A stretch of DNA of 64,000 nucleotides. Origin: Smittia aterrima (taxonomy: Eukaryota; Arthropoda; Insecta; Diptera; Chironomidae). Positions 1-12,799 of the stretch are shown one piece after another (the stretch's first letter is position 1; the number at the start of each line of letters is the position of its first letter). The stretch lies in assembly GCA_033063855.1 (NCBI GenBank), contig CP093831.1:10478001-10542000 (forward strand). Direction: 5' to 3'. The position numbers and the translations under genes were made by a program. The notes beneath the pieces were generated by a model. That model was not told the DNA's origin. It was given only the letters and a program-made list of their open reading frames with translations, and made no database searches.

Positions 1-2604
1 TTTGCGAAATTGAAACAAGCTGTCTTAAGGTAATTTCCTGATGGATCTTTCAAAGTTATCGGAACCTCTGTCGCTGCGTTAGAGCAAGGCTTTCCACCTT
101 TGACAGTTGTCGCCGCTTAGAAAACACAAAATGTTAGAAAATATTAAAAGGAATGTGAAGTTGTTACTTGTCTGTGGAGTAGTTGCTGATGGAAGAGAAG
201 AAATAAATTTTCATGATCAAATATTTATGAAATTTTAAAACTCACTGGTGTCAGCGGCTCTTGCTAGAAAAATAAATTTTCTTTACAAATGAAAATTCGT
301 TTAAATGATCAACTCACTATCAATTGGTGGAGGTGCTGGTCGAAAGATTTAAGAAGAGGATTAAAGTATTCCAAAGGAGATTATAACTTACTCGTAACTG
401 TTGTCGTGGCTTTAAGAGAAATTGCTTTGAAGTAAATTCAATTTGTTTTAATTTTTGGTCAACACTTACTTTGAACCACAGCAGGAGTCGTTGTTGCTAA
501 CGTTGTTGCTTAAAAACACAAAAAGTTTGGAGAAATTAGGAGATTTAGAACAAATTGCTTACTTTGAGTTGTAGTTGGAATCGTCGTTGGTATTGTCGTT
601 GTCGTCCAAGTTGTTGCTTGAGGGTAAAGTGACAAAAAATAATGAATTAAAAAATTCTAGAAAAAATTAAGCTTTTTTACTTTCCGTTGCTTTTGGCGTT
701 GTTGTAGGCGTTGTCGTTGGCGTTGTCGTTGTTGTTGGCGTTGTCGTTGGCGTTGTTGTTGGCGTTGTCGTTGTTGTTGGCGTTGTTGTTGGCGTTGTCG
801 TTGTTGTTGGCGTAGTTGTTGGTGTAGTTGTTGGTGTAGTTGTTGGCGTTGTTGTCGGCGTTGTTGGAGTTGTTGGCGCAAGCGTTGATGTTGCTGCTAA
901 CGTCGTCGTCCCTTAAAAATCAAAGGTCTACTTTAGATATTTTTCACCTTCAAGGAACTTACTTGTAGTAGTCGATGGAATCGTCGTTGTAGAGGCTTTC
1001 AAAATTGATTCGAAATAGAATTAAAGTTAATTGAAATAGTAAAAACTTTTACTTGGAAGAGTAGCTGTCGTCGTAGTAGGAATCGTTGTTGAAATCGTCG
1101 TTATTGTACTAGAAACTCTTGTGGTTACTGGAGATGTTGTCGTTAAAGGAATCGTCGTCCAAGTCGTCGTTGCTGGTATTGCAGATGTTCCACCTAAGGT
1201 TGGAAGTACTGGTGTCGTTGTGGTTGCTTGGACTGGCGAAAGTTTTTGTGTTGTTCCTTTAAATCAAATGAATGTTAATAAATATTTCGATCAAATTTAG
1301 AATTCACCTGTGACCATTGTCGTTACGGCTGAAGTGAGTCCTGCGAGAGTACTCCCAGCGATACATTGACAGCTTCCAGATCGAGCACTTCTGGCATCAC
1401 CATTCAAAACGAAAAGTTTCGACCATGCCGTATACAATGAGAGAACGTAGTTTCTAAACTTATCAATCAAACTGTTCATTGATGTGACAACTGATTGAAT
1501 TGCTTGTTTTTGAGATTCTGATAAAGTATAAGTGTTTGCAGAATTGTAAACGTTGAGGTAGCCAAGCAGAACGATGACGAAAGTCGAATTTTTCTGAGCT
1601 TCAATATTAATTTGATAATATTGATCCATTTTGTATTGAATGAAAGCGATTTTCATTGCAGCTTCATCACAAGTTGTCGTGACTTTGATAACGTCATTTG
1701 TGTCCAGAACCAAGTAACCGTGGACTAAAGTTATAATATTGTCCAGTGTTTGTGTGAGAAGAAGGTAAGTCGAATTGAGCTTTAAGTTTGGATTAATTGC
1801 TTTGGCGAATTTGATTGTTGTGGCAGACTGGTCTCTAATCTGCCGCTCAAAGTCAATGATGTTAGTTTGAACTAAGTTTATGCCTGAATCGACAGTGGCC
1901 AAAGCAGTTGCTGATCTATTCGAGAGAATAGTAGGACAGTTACAGATATTTTCCTTCACGTAGAGCAATTGATTGTTGAGACGAGTGTATTGATAGACTG
2001 CGGTTAACAGGGCTAGTCCATATTGATTGAACTCGTCGATCAGAATGTAGAGAGAAGTCACAACCGATTGAACGCTGCTTCGCTGTTTATCGTTCAGAGT
2101 ATAATAATTTATTGCGTAGCCAGTATTACACGATCCAAGTCTTTCGTAGAGTACAGTGACATTTCTTAGGACTTCGTAGTAGATCTGATATGATCGTTGA
2201 ATATCAAAATTGATTCCACCAGATCGAACGACAATCTCATCGCAAGTCCAAGTTTTGTTTTTCACATCGTAGCTATCGAGAGTTTTTAGAGTTGTAAGAG
2301 AATTACGAAGAGCATCTAAAGCTGCCTCAGTTAAGGGAACTGTGTTGTTTGGTTTGACTTCATCATAAGCGTGTTTCGCTTTTGGCTCAAGTTTGTCAAT
2401 CATTGATCGAACTCTGTTCTGACGATCAACTAATTCTCCGAGAATTTTCTGGAACTCCCACTGCGTCGTTGAAACTGAGGCATCCTGAGCTATACTTAAC
2501 TTAGCTGTCAGCAACACCAAAAAGAATAAACAAAAGCACTGGATAAACCACATTTTACTGAGTCGACGGAAAAATGGTTGCAACAATTCGAATTTCTTCA
2601 GCAT
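1..2604 (-). CDS. Mucin-like secreted protein, eleven exons visible, 3' end beyond the window
   Basis: Family not recognised. Exons on the minus strand are 1308-2604, 1053-1256, 963-995, 681-911, 563-616, 470-508, 392-409, 318-335, 246-263, 168-185 and 1-115 (runs off the edge). All junctions are phase 1 with GT-AG borders, and introns are 51-64 nt. The first exon encodes a secretory signal (hydrophobic run about residues 19-39; Met18 has a better start context than Met1) and a roughly 190-residue unit present twice. In each unit a CDE tripeptide (residues 121 and 312) is followed by a C-x-C (221-223 and 412-414) at the same spacing of 103 residues. Both units contain a QSVVTS segment. All later exons are Thr/Pro/Ser-rich, typical of O-glycosylated mucin stalks. 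The last visible exon becomes less repetitive and has cysteines (KPCSN, TACFNF), suggesting another folded domain. A secreted or matrix role is inferred. Confidence 0.75.
681..911 (-). repeat. PTTT/PTTTTT mucin repeat exon (degenerate 12/18-base tandem repeat)
   Basis: Exon 4 of the mucin-like gene. Read on the minus strand in phase 1 it gives about 77 codons made mainly of Pro-Thr-Thr-Thr and Pro-Thr-Thr-Thr-Thr-Thr units, built from ACA, ACG and CCA codons. On the plus strand it appears as a GTTGTT/GGCGTTGTCGTT tract. Such arrays are prone to length change, so copy number probably varies between individuals. Confidence 0.85.
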
Positions 2605-2692
2605 TTATACTTTGTCAAGTTGGAATAAAAAAATAATTTCAAATTAACATTTAGGATTTCCTCTTGCTAGTTGATAAGCGGATGCTTGCTTA

Positions 2693-2699
2693 GTTTATA
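2693..2699 (-). promoter_or_regulatory. Putative TATA box of the mucin-like gene
   Basis: TATAAAC on the minus strand, about 90 bases upstream of the first ATG (2604). A start site 25-30 bases downstream would leave a leader of about 60 bases. It lies in the short gap between the two paralogous genes. Motif match only. Confidence 0.4.
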
Positions 2700-2777
2700 C
2701 AAAATTCTATTCGTTAGACACGTCGCTGTTAAGTGACAAACGTTTGATTAAAAAGCTCACAAATTTTATTTCAAATT

Positions 2778-3479
2778 TTATTCTGAATTCTTTGTTTTCT
2801 TTTTTGATTTGACAGCTTTTGTCGTTGTGACTTTTGCGTCGCAATCTCTGAATTTAACAACTTTTATTTCATAAAGAACATTTGCGATTTGTATTCCAGC
2901 TGCGTAAAGATGAGACGAGAACTCGGTAATCACAACAACGAGATTTTCCAGCTCCGTAATATTTTTGAGGACTTTGTTTGCTGTTGATTTGATGAAGTGA
3001 ATGTAGCTCACGGAATATTCAATTTTCAGATTGTCAACTTGTGTATCCAAAGACACGTTGAATCTATCGACTGCATTTATTAGTTTCAAACAGAGATCGA
3101 CTTGATCTTCCAATCTCGAAACAACTTTCTTTATTTTCTTGCAGCCAACTTTATTTAAAGTCGCGAAGTTGCTTAGAGTGAAGTCCTTTGTTTTGACAAG
3201 TTTATTCAAAATGGAAACGATTTCCTTAAAATGCGAATTCAGTTTCTTAGTTTGAGAGTCATCTGACAAGAGCTTTTGCGTTGCTTTCGTTTTGCTGAGA
3301 GCTTTAGAAACTTTGTCGTCAAAGTGTGTTTGTTCACTGATAACTTCTTGCTCAATCTGATCAATCAAGACATCTGTCTTCCCAGTCAATTCCGATATTT
3401 CATTGTCATCCAAACTAACAAATTGAAAGAGAAATAAAAGCGAAATAAAAATTCCAATGAAGTTCTTGTTTAACTCCAT
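2778..3479 (-). CDS. Secreted single-unit paralogue of the neighbouring mucin-like protein
   Basis: Intronless frame of 233 residues from the ATG at 3479. The frame stays open upstream to ATGs at 3506 and 3578. I chose 3479 because its context (AGAATGG) is strong, a classic signal peptide follows at once (FIGIFISLLFLFQFVS), and a TATA-like box at 3584-3590 would put transcription start downstream of 3578. The mature part is helical, charged and Lys-rich. One pair of cysteines about 100 residues apart (146 and 246 counted from 3578) brackets a segment resembling the repeated unit of the adjacent gene, with a matching LVVVITEF/LYILIDEF stretch before the last cysteine. It ends in a short Lys-rich tail instead of a mucin stalk. 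A poly(A) signal (TTTATT on the plus strand) lies at about 2765-2770. The function is unknown; a secreted role is inferred from the signal peptide. Confidence 0.7.
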   Translation of the reverse strand: MELNKNFIGIFISLLFLFQFVSLDDNEISELTGKTDVLIDQIEQEVISEQTHFDDKVSKALSKTKATQKLLSDDSQTKKLNSHFKEIVSILNKLVKTKDFTLSNFATLNKVGCKKIKKVVSRLEDQVDLCLKLINAVDRFNVSLDTQVDNLKIEYSVSYIHFIKSTANKVLKNITELENLVVVITEFSSHLYAAGIQIANVLYEIKVVKFRDCDAKVTTTKAVKSKKKTKNSE

Positions 3480-3583
3480 TCTGATCGAACACTGAACGAA
3501 TCCCATGAAAATATTTTGATGCGGAGGTTTGCTTGCGAAATTTCGTGTTAAACATTTCGAATACGAAAGCTGAATCACTTAAC

Positions 3584-3590
3584 ATTTATA
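3584..3590 (-). promoter_or_regulatory. Putative TATA box of the single-unit paralogue
   Basis: TATAAAT on the minus strand about 105 bases upstream of the chosen ATG at 3479. It helps decide the start, because the in-frame ATG at 3578 lies too close to the box to be in the mRNA. Confidence 0.4.
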
Positions 3591-3599
3591 AATTCTACA

Positions 3600-6500
3600 A
3601 AAAATGTGCGCGTAGCAAACTTCGCTTTACCGCAAAGCTCAATTTCCTTCAATTACTGACAACCTTGTCTCACCGATGTCTGCAGATCTGTACGTGACTC
3701 CAATACAAATTCGGCTCTAAGGAAAAACTAATTTTCATTCGCCTTATTATTTTTGCATAAACTGAAAACTTTCTCCAAATTGTTTTCCCGTCTTGCGGCG
3801 GAAGCTTCACCTCATTGTGCTTTTTATGGTAATGAATTTTTCCAATTGACAACAAAAGATTCTCCGGAGTTGCAAATATTTTTTGAACACAAGAGAGGAA
3901 GAGGCGATAGCTGAAGTCTTTCATTCTCATCATAAACCGAAAATTATTATGATGCTTCTCCACTATGGAAAAAGCTTTTCATGAATAAACAAAAGCATTA
4001 TGGAAAAGTTTTAAACCATCTTGTCTATAGCTTGGAACAACATTAACGCTACAGAGAACAACCGAAGAGCAAGCAGGAGATAATGGAACTCAATAACATA
4101 AAATGCTTTCGAAACAATTTTTCCAGCAAAGCATAATAATTTTATGAATTTTTGCTGCATGCTTGCGAACGAAATTTCTCAAATGCTTAAATATAATTTG
4201 TGAAGCTTTCAGTGATTTAATGGCGAGTTTCAGATCTTTTTTCTCGGAAGCTTTCGTAGATGAAAATTTTTAATGCTCTGAGTGGTGTTCCTAGCGGCCG
4301 ATGTTTTCCAAACATTAGCAGATTTAAATCAAACAAGCAATTTTACTTTAAGGAAATTAAAATGCAACAACTCAGTCCGGAAAGGTGACAAACCCAAATG
4401 AAATATCCTAGGGCTTTAAGGAATCACATTTTTTCTTTCGAAAAGATTTTCATCTCTCAAATGATTGACGCTTGATAAAGGTCCTCAGGAAATTTGAATA
4501 AAGCGGACGAAAAATGGTGGAGCAAAGAAAAATCAGGGGCAATAAAATAGGAATTTATTTATTTGTTAAAGTGAAGAAAGAACAAGAAGCGAGCTTAGCA
4601 GGTAGAATTATGCAAATGATCATTTTCTTTGTTTTGAACTTCCCGAAAGATTCTTGGAATACTTTTCTTGATTCAATTTGAAGCATTGACCCAGTTTCGC
4701 TCTTCCCGAATAATTTAAAGCGATGGCTTAGGAATCCAGTGAATCGAAGAGATTTTCATTTTGTGAGGAAGCTTTTAATTAAAATATGCAATCCGAGTTA
4801 AGCTCCAGCAATACGCCACGAAATCCTCGAAGGGCAAATAATCTTGAATAAACATTTATTCAGTCATTGAGTCTCATGATTTTCAATTTCCACCCTTTTG
4901 TTTGTCGAGCCGAAATCACTTTAATTAGAGATTCATTTGTCACGGATTTCGAGAAATTTTAACGATCGGAACTGGCAATAAAATTTATAGCAGCGGTTCT
5001 CGGCCATCAAATTTTATTACGCAGATTTCAAATGCAAAACGAGGCAGAAAGTTTTGCGACTTGATTATTAAAATAAATAAAAGATAAATCATAAAACGTC
5101 AACCCATAAATATATCTCGTCGATAATTTATTAAACAGTTAAACGACGAAATTATTGACTTGAACGTGGGCTTAAGCACGACAATAAATCAATAAATTGC
5201 AACGTTTGTGATGCCTTCTCCCGCGTTAAGTGTTTTCGCATGTCGCCAGTAAATTGTACGTACTTGGATATCTCAAGATGAAACATCTTTGCTTGAGGCT
5301 GATTTAAAGTGTAAATCCATCGCAACTGTGAAGTGAACTCAATTCGATTGAAACAATGTCATCGATGTGAGGATTTATTGTAAGTCAATTAAATCAATTT
5401 CACGTTCGATGTAACTGAATAATGAAACCTTATACGAAATAGCAAACTTCAATGAACTTGTTGTTAATTACTGACTTGAAAGCTTTCATAAATTATTAAA
5501 TCATTTGAAAAGCCTTTTGTCAGAAGGCAAGTTTTAAAGTGAAACTTGATTTCCTTCTCTCGCCAACTTTAAATCATTTCATATGCTCACATGATTCCAA
5601 ACATTTTTTCGTACCTGACTAAAGATAACAGAAGAACCCGCATAATCGGCTTAGCTCATTTGCTCTCAACTCTTCTTCTTCATTCCGCCTTCAGGATTTT
5701 GGAATAAATTTAAATTCAAACCTCGTAGCTCTGCACCAAAAATAAGAACGATCAGATTTTAAAAGAACATCATTAGCACAGGATGAAGAGGAAAGTTTTA
5801 ATTCACCGGCACACAAAAAAAAGGCTTGAACACATTTTTTTGTCGCTGATAATCTCGAAGACATTAATTTCATGCTACAATAAAAAGTATGCGAAAAAGG
5901 AAAAGTTTCCACATATGATGAATAATTGAATAAAGTTATGCCGCACATCTCGCATCTCTCGCACGGTAAATGTTCATGGGACCTGGGAAGGAAAGGGCGT
6001 TCATGAAATAACCTACGGCACACACGTCTCGAGACATCGCACTAAGCAGAATGTGATCAGAATTTTTCGCCTTTCTGAGGATTAAGCGAGAAATCGTGTC
6101 GAAGACTTACGATGTAGCAGGAAAATTGAATTTTAAAATTCAGATTGAGATTATTTGCGGAAACGTTGAATGAAAATTATGGAAAAGCTGTTGACATTGA
6201 GGAATGTAAAATAAACTTGAAGTATTTTATGTTCGAGTTCATGCATAGAAGTCAAGTTCTTTAGTTTTTTTTCGCAGGCGAGAAAACAATTAAGCTTAAG
6301 CTTGATAATTTAATAAGTTGAGTAAACGTTCTTGTAAGGTTTCTTTCCTTCTACTTACTATTCTGTGAGTCACAGACTGTGACAGTTATTTTATTATGTT
6401 TAACTTGTTCTAAGAACTTTACTTGATACGAAAAACAGTTTTATTAACAAGACCCATGCATATCTGAGTAGTGAGTCAAACAATTCCGAAGAGTCTTGAA

Positions 6501-9500
6501 AGCGAAGTTAGTGCAACTAATAAGACAACAGGAACAACCAAAAAAATCTGAAAAACGACGATCGCGACAAGTTTCTAATTTTCTTAACATCGCATGTTTC
6601 TCATCAATGAAAGCAGAAATTATTTTTTAAGGATTCCTCTCTCCCCATTGCAAAATTCAAAGAAGGAAAAGTTTCTTCTGAAAATTTTCTAACCTGGACA
6701 TGAAAATGTTGGAAACAACATGAAGACATAAAAGAATCTTTTTCGTAGACGTCAGTTCCACTTGCGACTTTCATTTTTCAATGAACATCAAAATTTTATG
6801 TCATCAATCTTAATCTTGGCCTTTTCAAAATTGATCCCATCTCGAGATGAGAGTCTTGAAAAACATTCGCTGTGCTGAGTTCAGAAGCGTTTAAATTATG
6901 CATTGCCACCGAATCATTTTATGTTTGATGATCAAGGCAAAGTATCAGAAAATTTGCTAAGTTTCTGTCTAAAGTTTCATTGCCGACTCGTGCAATAAAA
7001 AAATCTTTATTATGTTGAGAAGAAAAATTAACATTAAACGAATATTTATTCATGGGATTTTTATGGTTTATTATGAAGCATTAGACGAGAGCTTCGTTCT
7101 TTTATTTGCATCCATGAGGATTCATAATTCTGAAAAGCTGTTATCATAAAAATGTTTAGAATTCTTAATGCGCATTTAGGGAACAAGAGGAACTCTTTAT
7201 TGTGCCTCCAATCTCATTCATCCGACGGTTCTAAGCAACAGCATTGAATCAGAAAGCAGTTTAACGAAAAATCACTGTGTGTGAGTGGGTGGCTTGACTC
7301 GGCTCGACTAACGACAATTTGAAAGAAGATTAAAGCTGAAGCGGAGAAAACAGAAAGAGAAGAGTTTCAATCAATCTCCATTTATTAATTAAGAGAAAAT
7401 TACAGTAATGGCACTATTACTTTAAATTGTGTGTTCAATCTCTCGATGAACTTGTTGAGTCATCGTATTAAGCTTCATTTGAGGCTTTTCGAAGGAAAGA
7501 CGATTTAATAGTCTGCAGTAACGTGATTTGAAGTGCTTCATTCGATTCCATTTTAAAATACATGAACTTTGTCGACATTGTGTTTATTGAAGTAGAAAAC
7601 TAGTAAACTTTAAATCTTTAATTGATTTAAAAGCTTTAAATTAAAATACTCGCACTCAGCAATAGAAAAGTTGATTTAAATCTCATTTAGACGACACGTG
7701 TTTTGGGTTTAGAAATGTGCCCGCATTGTAGAGTTCTCAGGTGAGTCCTCTCGTTCTCATCAGTTTCTGATTACCAAAAATACCGTTTTCACTTCTCCTC
7801 GAAGACACTTTGAGAGATCAATTTCAAAAGAAGTTCATTTGTCATTCTTGTCAGTTTATTTACATCGTTTAAAGCATCGTCCCCCTCACGAACGCGAGAG
7901 ATAGAAAAGAAACTCTTAACTAGTGCTAATAACAATCTGTGGAAGTGTAAATAACGATTCTTTAAACGAGCCGATATCGTGGAAACACAGATTGAATTAA
8001 TTAGTTTCGTGCCGTCTCGCACACGAGTCAAGTTTTTATCTTTCGGGGGCTTGCGATGGAACATTCAATTTTATTTTATTTTGATACTTTTATCACAGTT
8101 GGAAACCTACGCTTCTTTGATGCCACTCGGATAGTTGAAACTTATTTATTTACGAATATATTAAGCTGAATGACGTGTGAGTAGACCGGTCCAAGCTAGC
8201 AACTTGCTTTCTAGAGCATTTTTAATCAAAGAATCTGAAGATTAACTCGAATGAAATTCCTCAACAGGTTCCATTCCAAAGTTCAACCCTCTTGATTAAA
8301 TTATCAAATTAGTCCAAATTGAAAAATATTTGGTTTGATCTCGAGATTTGTTGAGCTATAAAAAAAACTTCCTCTGAGTTCTCCCCAAACTCTGAGAATC
8401 AACAGACGGAAAATAGTTTTGTGTCGCTCATAAATATTTTATATCATATCATTGGCCTCTTGAACTTGGTCATGCCAAGACTTTATTTAGTTTATTATCA
8501 TTGTCGTCCCCGAAACTTTCTGAAGTGGCTACACTCAAATGAACTTCCACTCATAACTCACTATCATTGTCACACCAAAGAAGAGAAATGTTTGGATTGG
8601 AAAACAAAAGCGAGAAGAAAAAACACAATCAAGGAGCTTCGTCATCGCAGGGAGTCTCTTCCTTTCGCTTTGGAGCAAGTGTTTGTGTTCTCTAACAATC
8701 CCAGAGTCCATAAATCATAATATTTGTGTAATCATCCAAACAAACTATTTATTCTTTCTGATCTCTTTGACCGACTCTCTGCCTCTCTTTCTCTAGAGAA
8801 CACTGAAACGTTTAACCTGCCCACAGAGATTGCTCTTTGCCTCAAGGATATGCTTTGCGTGTGGTCTCATAAGTCTTCCTTGTCGTTTGTGAATTTGTAA
8901 TTTTTAGTGTGAGCGTCTCTAACACGTCGGCTCATGGCAAAGCACACACAAAAATCTAAACCTTAACAATGTCTGGATCAATTCTCCCTCTGTTTGCATT
9001 CAACCCCCGGCTCATGCCGCCTTCGAATAAGGAACGAGAGCAAGCAAGAGAGTCATTAATCTCGTGTTACTGAATAATTCATTAATGTCTTTTCAAATTT
9101 ATGTTTGTTTGCTTATGCAAAATGTCAATGAAATATGTCGTTCCATGTTTTTCCTTTTCTCGCTCTCTCATTTTGCCGCCTCTTTTCAGAATAGTTTTGC
9201 ATTGTTTGTTATGGAGGCATTAAATACACATTTCTGCAAGAATGTTCTTTTGGCATAAAGGCTGTCGGAGCTGAGCGACGCAAAGCAAAACTTTCCGTCT
9301 CGTTTTCAGAGAGCGACGAATGGGCAAATTATTTACAGTTGTAGTTTTCTAATCTTCTTGTTTTAGGAGCAGACGACTTTCAGCTACATGTTGACACAAA
9401 AGTCGTTCGTCTTTTGTTATCACTCAGAGCGCATAGATAAACTGCATGTTGAACTTGAAATCAATTCGACAAAGGGATTAGCAGAACTATTGAACATCCT

Positions 9501-12500
9501 GTCGTCTAGAAATGTAACTTTTTTTCTGCCATGCACAACGAAATCCCCTAAGAGAATCAGGAATTGACTTTCAACAGCAAAATTTCCTTTTCCTCTTGCA
9601 TTTCTCAGACGCTTCTCTTACTACAAGTGAATAATTTGTTTTTGTGTCACTTCTCGAGACTCAACAAATAAACATTTTTGTGTTCAAGAGTGAAACTAAA
9701 TCTTGCACGAGACATTGCCGAGATATGTTTATGGAGCATCTCGTTTCGTATGTTTTACTTAATTCAAAATAGTTACAGTCGGGAAGAATTTCAAGCATTG
9801 GGATTCTCGTTTTGTTTGCTTCACTCTTTGAATGAATTTTTATGTAGGATGATCGTCTTCTTCGTCTTTAACGATACTCGATACGAGAAACTCACTGCAA
9901 CGCGTCTAGAAAATTTATATTATGAGAAACATGTGAATATTTCTGTGAACATGTGAATCGGGAATCGAAAGAGATCGAACACTTTATCTCGCGCTTCATC
10001 TTCAAAAGCAATAACGTCGAAAAGATCTCAACATCGCCATAAACATTTTAGGTCAAGATTGATTCAACTTTACAACATGAAACACTTTTTGTTTTGAATT
10101 ATTTTAAGATTTTCTTTTCAACATCATACGCATTAACACGTTCGATTATTCCGTTTGCATCGCCAAGAACTATAATTAGCTTTTAATTTATTGCAAGCGA
10201 AATTCGCTTTAGGAATATCGAGAGATCTTGAAAGCTGAAGCTTCAAGTTTTACCTTCTCAATCATTCATCTGATTTACAATTTCGATTGACTACTCCAAT
10301 TTCTCAGAGAGATCATAAATAAATTATGAGTAGCGGTCACTGAAAGCCTTTTTTTGCTTATTTTTCCAGGGTTTGAACATTTTACTAAAACATGTTCTAA
10401 ACGAAGTTACATTTCAGATAATGTCTTGGACACGTTTTTATTTGGATACACTTGATCTATTACTTTGGATCCACTTGAGCTATTTTGTTTATCAATTTGT
10501 ATTCTTGGAATAAAAAGTTGTAGTTGTTAGAATTTAATTGATTTGAACTTGATAATCAGAGTCTAATAACCTTAAAAGAAAGCTTAGTGCGTTTCACCTT
10601 TTCAATTATTCATCTGATTTACAACTTAGATTGACTACTCCAATTCCTCAGCAAAGATCAATAAAAAAGTAAATTATTAGGCTTGAACGTAATTATGAAG
10701 CCTTTTATCGTCTTGAATCTCGTCGTTATGAGTGTTGAAAAGTGCGAGAGCTTTATAAGAAATCCTCGGGCCTTAATTAAACCTCAAGTCGTAAAAGCTG
10801 TTTAATCGCTGATGGCTTTATTATGGATCGTAATATTTAGTCAGACAAGACTTCTGTCTTGAACGAATTTTTAATGACGATGGAAATGAATGAAACGGAT
10901 TCGAAAACAGAGAATCGAAAATCTCTGCAAAAGCAGCTTCAAACACGATGAAAGTATTCAAATTGATGATGTTTTGATTTGCCTTAAATGCAGCGGCGAA
11001 ATCCTCCTTTCAACATATGCGCTGCAATATGCGGAGAATTGATTTATCTGTGAGCACCCAAATGTGACTAAACATGACGTTAAACTCGTTATTGTTAACG
11101 AAACTGAGGAGAATATGACGGGAAGCAATCAAGCTTATTGCAAATTATCTTGTCTCATCTCGTTTTTGGGTCTCACAGACAGATTTTACGAACTCGAAGC
11201 ATTAGAGGAAAGAAAGGGAAGGAAACAAAAGTTTTCTGAATTTGAGAAATTTAATTTTGAATCCTTTCGGGGATGGGAATGTTCGTCAGTGAGTTTAAGG
11301 GGAATTTCTTCACGAATCTCGAGAGCGATCTCATTCCTTTTTCAAGAATTTTTAATAACTCTCGAAAGTTCATTAAACGTTTCCATGAAAATAATCTTAA
11401 ACGCGTCGCAATATGAGCTCCTGGGGATTTCTTTTGATCTCAAGGAGCGAAGTATAAAAAAAATCTCCTCAAAGCGAGTGAAAGTTTTATAAAATTCGCG
11501 AGAGATGAATGTTGCTCCGCGACAAGCTAAGCAACATTTTTCATGTCGCACGAGCCGCATATCAAGCAACATTTTCTCGTTTTGTGATTTTCTCTCTCGT
11601 CGCTTGGCTTCTTCTCATCATGAGAAATTGTAAAACTTCTCTGCTCGCTCAAAACTTTTTCTTCTTTTGCCTTCCCATCTGCATCCTCCGGAGTTTCTGT
11701 TGTTGAGCGAAAATAAATTTTCTGTGTTTTGGTTCAGTTTTGTGCTGAGTGTCTGACGGTGCAGTTCATTCGCGTTTGTGAGACATTTTTCTTTCGTGAT
11801 TCTAAGAAATTTTGTGAAGAAATCTTGAGTTTCGTTTGCCGCGGGACTTTCAAAGAAAAGTTGAAAAATAAATTGGTTTGCGAGTTTTAAAAGTTTAAAA
11901 TTTATTCGAAAATTTCGAGCGACTGTCATTGCTAATTCAATCGATTTGTGTGCAGTCTGAAACATAAAAATCAATAAATAATTAGAACGCAATCAGTTGG
12001 AGTGAGGATGATCAATTAATGTAGTTCTTTTACAATCAAACAGGAAGATTAAATGAACAGTTTTGTTAATCTTTGCAGTGCATCAAATTAAAATTAATAG
12101 CAATAATAAACGTTAAAACTAATGATAACGCGAAGTTAATAATTCCCACCATTGCAATCAAAAGCCATAAATTAAAGTTTTATCAAATCAAACTCGCGCG
12201 GAGCGAAAACACGGGAAGAAAGTTTTTATTGCCTCAAGTGAATTAAAGTGGAATTAAGAAGCTATAAAGAAGTCTAGGCAAGAAATCAATGAGAGTCTTA
12301 ATTATCTTGTGAAAATTCGAAAGCAAATTTAGGCTAAAGTGAAAAGTGTTAATTAAAATTTTCACCAAATTCTCGCAAAATCAACAAGACAAAGTCAGGG
12401 AAAAACAGGAAAATTAAAAATTCATAAAGTGTTTACGAAGAGGTAGAAAGCAAACAACTGATAGAAGCATCAACACATCAAATCATTTCCCCAGACATCG

Positions 12501-12799
12501 CTGAAATAACAGTCGAGAAGTTATGCAAATTTGACGCGAAGCGATCCGTGTCAGAGCGAAAAGGAAATAAAAACATTTTCCGAAAAACTAAACGCGAAAT
12601 GTGCTGAGAGCGCCGACGAGTGAAGACGAAACGTGTGCGGCGCTGTAAATTATTAAAATCACTCTTCATCATCTTCATGACTTTGTTCATCTCTTGTCGA
12701 ATTCAATTTTAATGATTGCTTCGTCTCGCGAGAGGAGAACATAAATAAATGCTGAGTGTAATGCGATACGTGTGATTATCAACTGAAGACGAGTAAAAG
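3600..12799. other. 9.2-kb gene-free interval upstream of netrin
   Basis: AT-rich sequence with no open frame that shows a recognisable domain, splice structure or signal peptide. The longest frames (about 90-142 codons) mostly lack a good ATG and are of a length expected by chance. The part nearest netrin (about 12.4-12.8 kb) is somewhat richer in CG steps and may be its promoter or leader, but I see no decisive element. Confidence 0.6.

Noticed and set aside
657..881. Gln/Arg-rich 74-codon frame on the minus strand
   Set aside because: It is the wrong-frame reading of the Thr/Pro mucin exon 681-911. The correct phase joins neighbouring exons at good splice sites.
3670..3963. 97-codon minus-strand frame next to the secreted genes
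   Set aside because: No signal peptide, no similarity to the two neighbouring proteins, no domain; length expected by chance.
11064..11492. 142-codon frame upstream of netrin
   Set aside because: Starts with GTG, has no recognisable domain or splice context, and a frame of this length is plausible by chance in 64 kb of AT-rich DNA.
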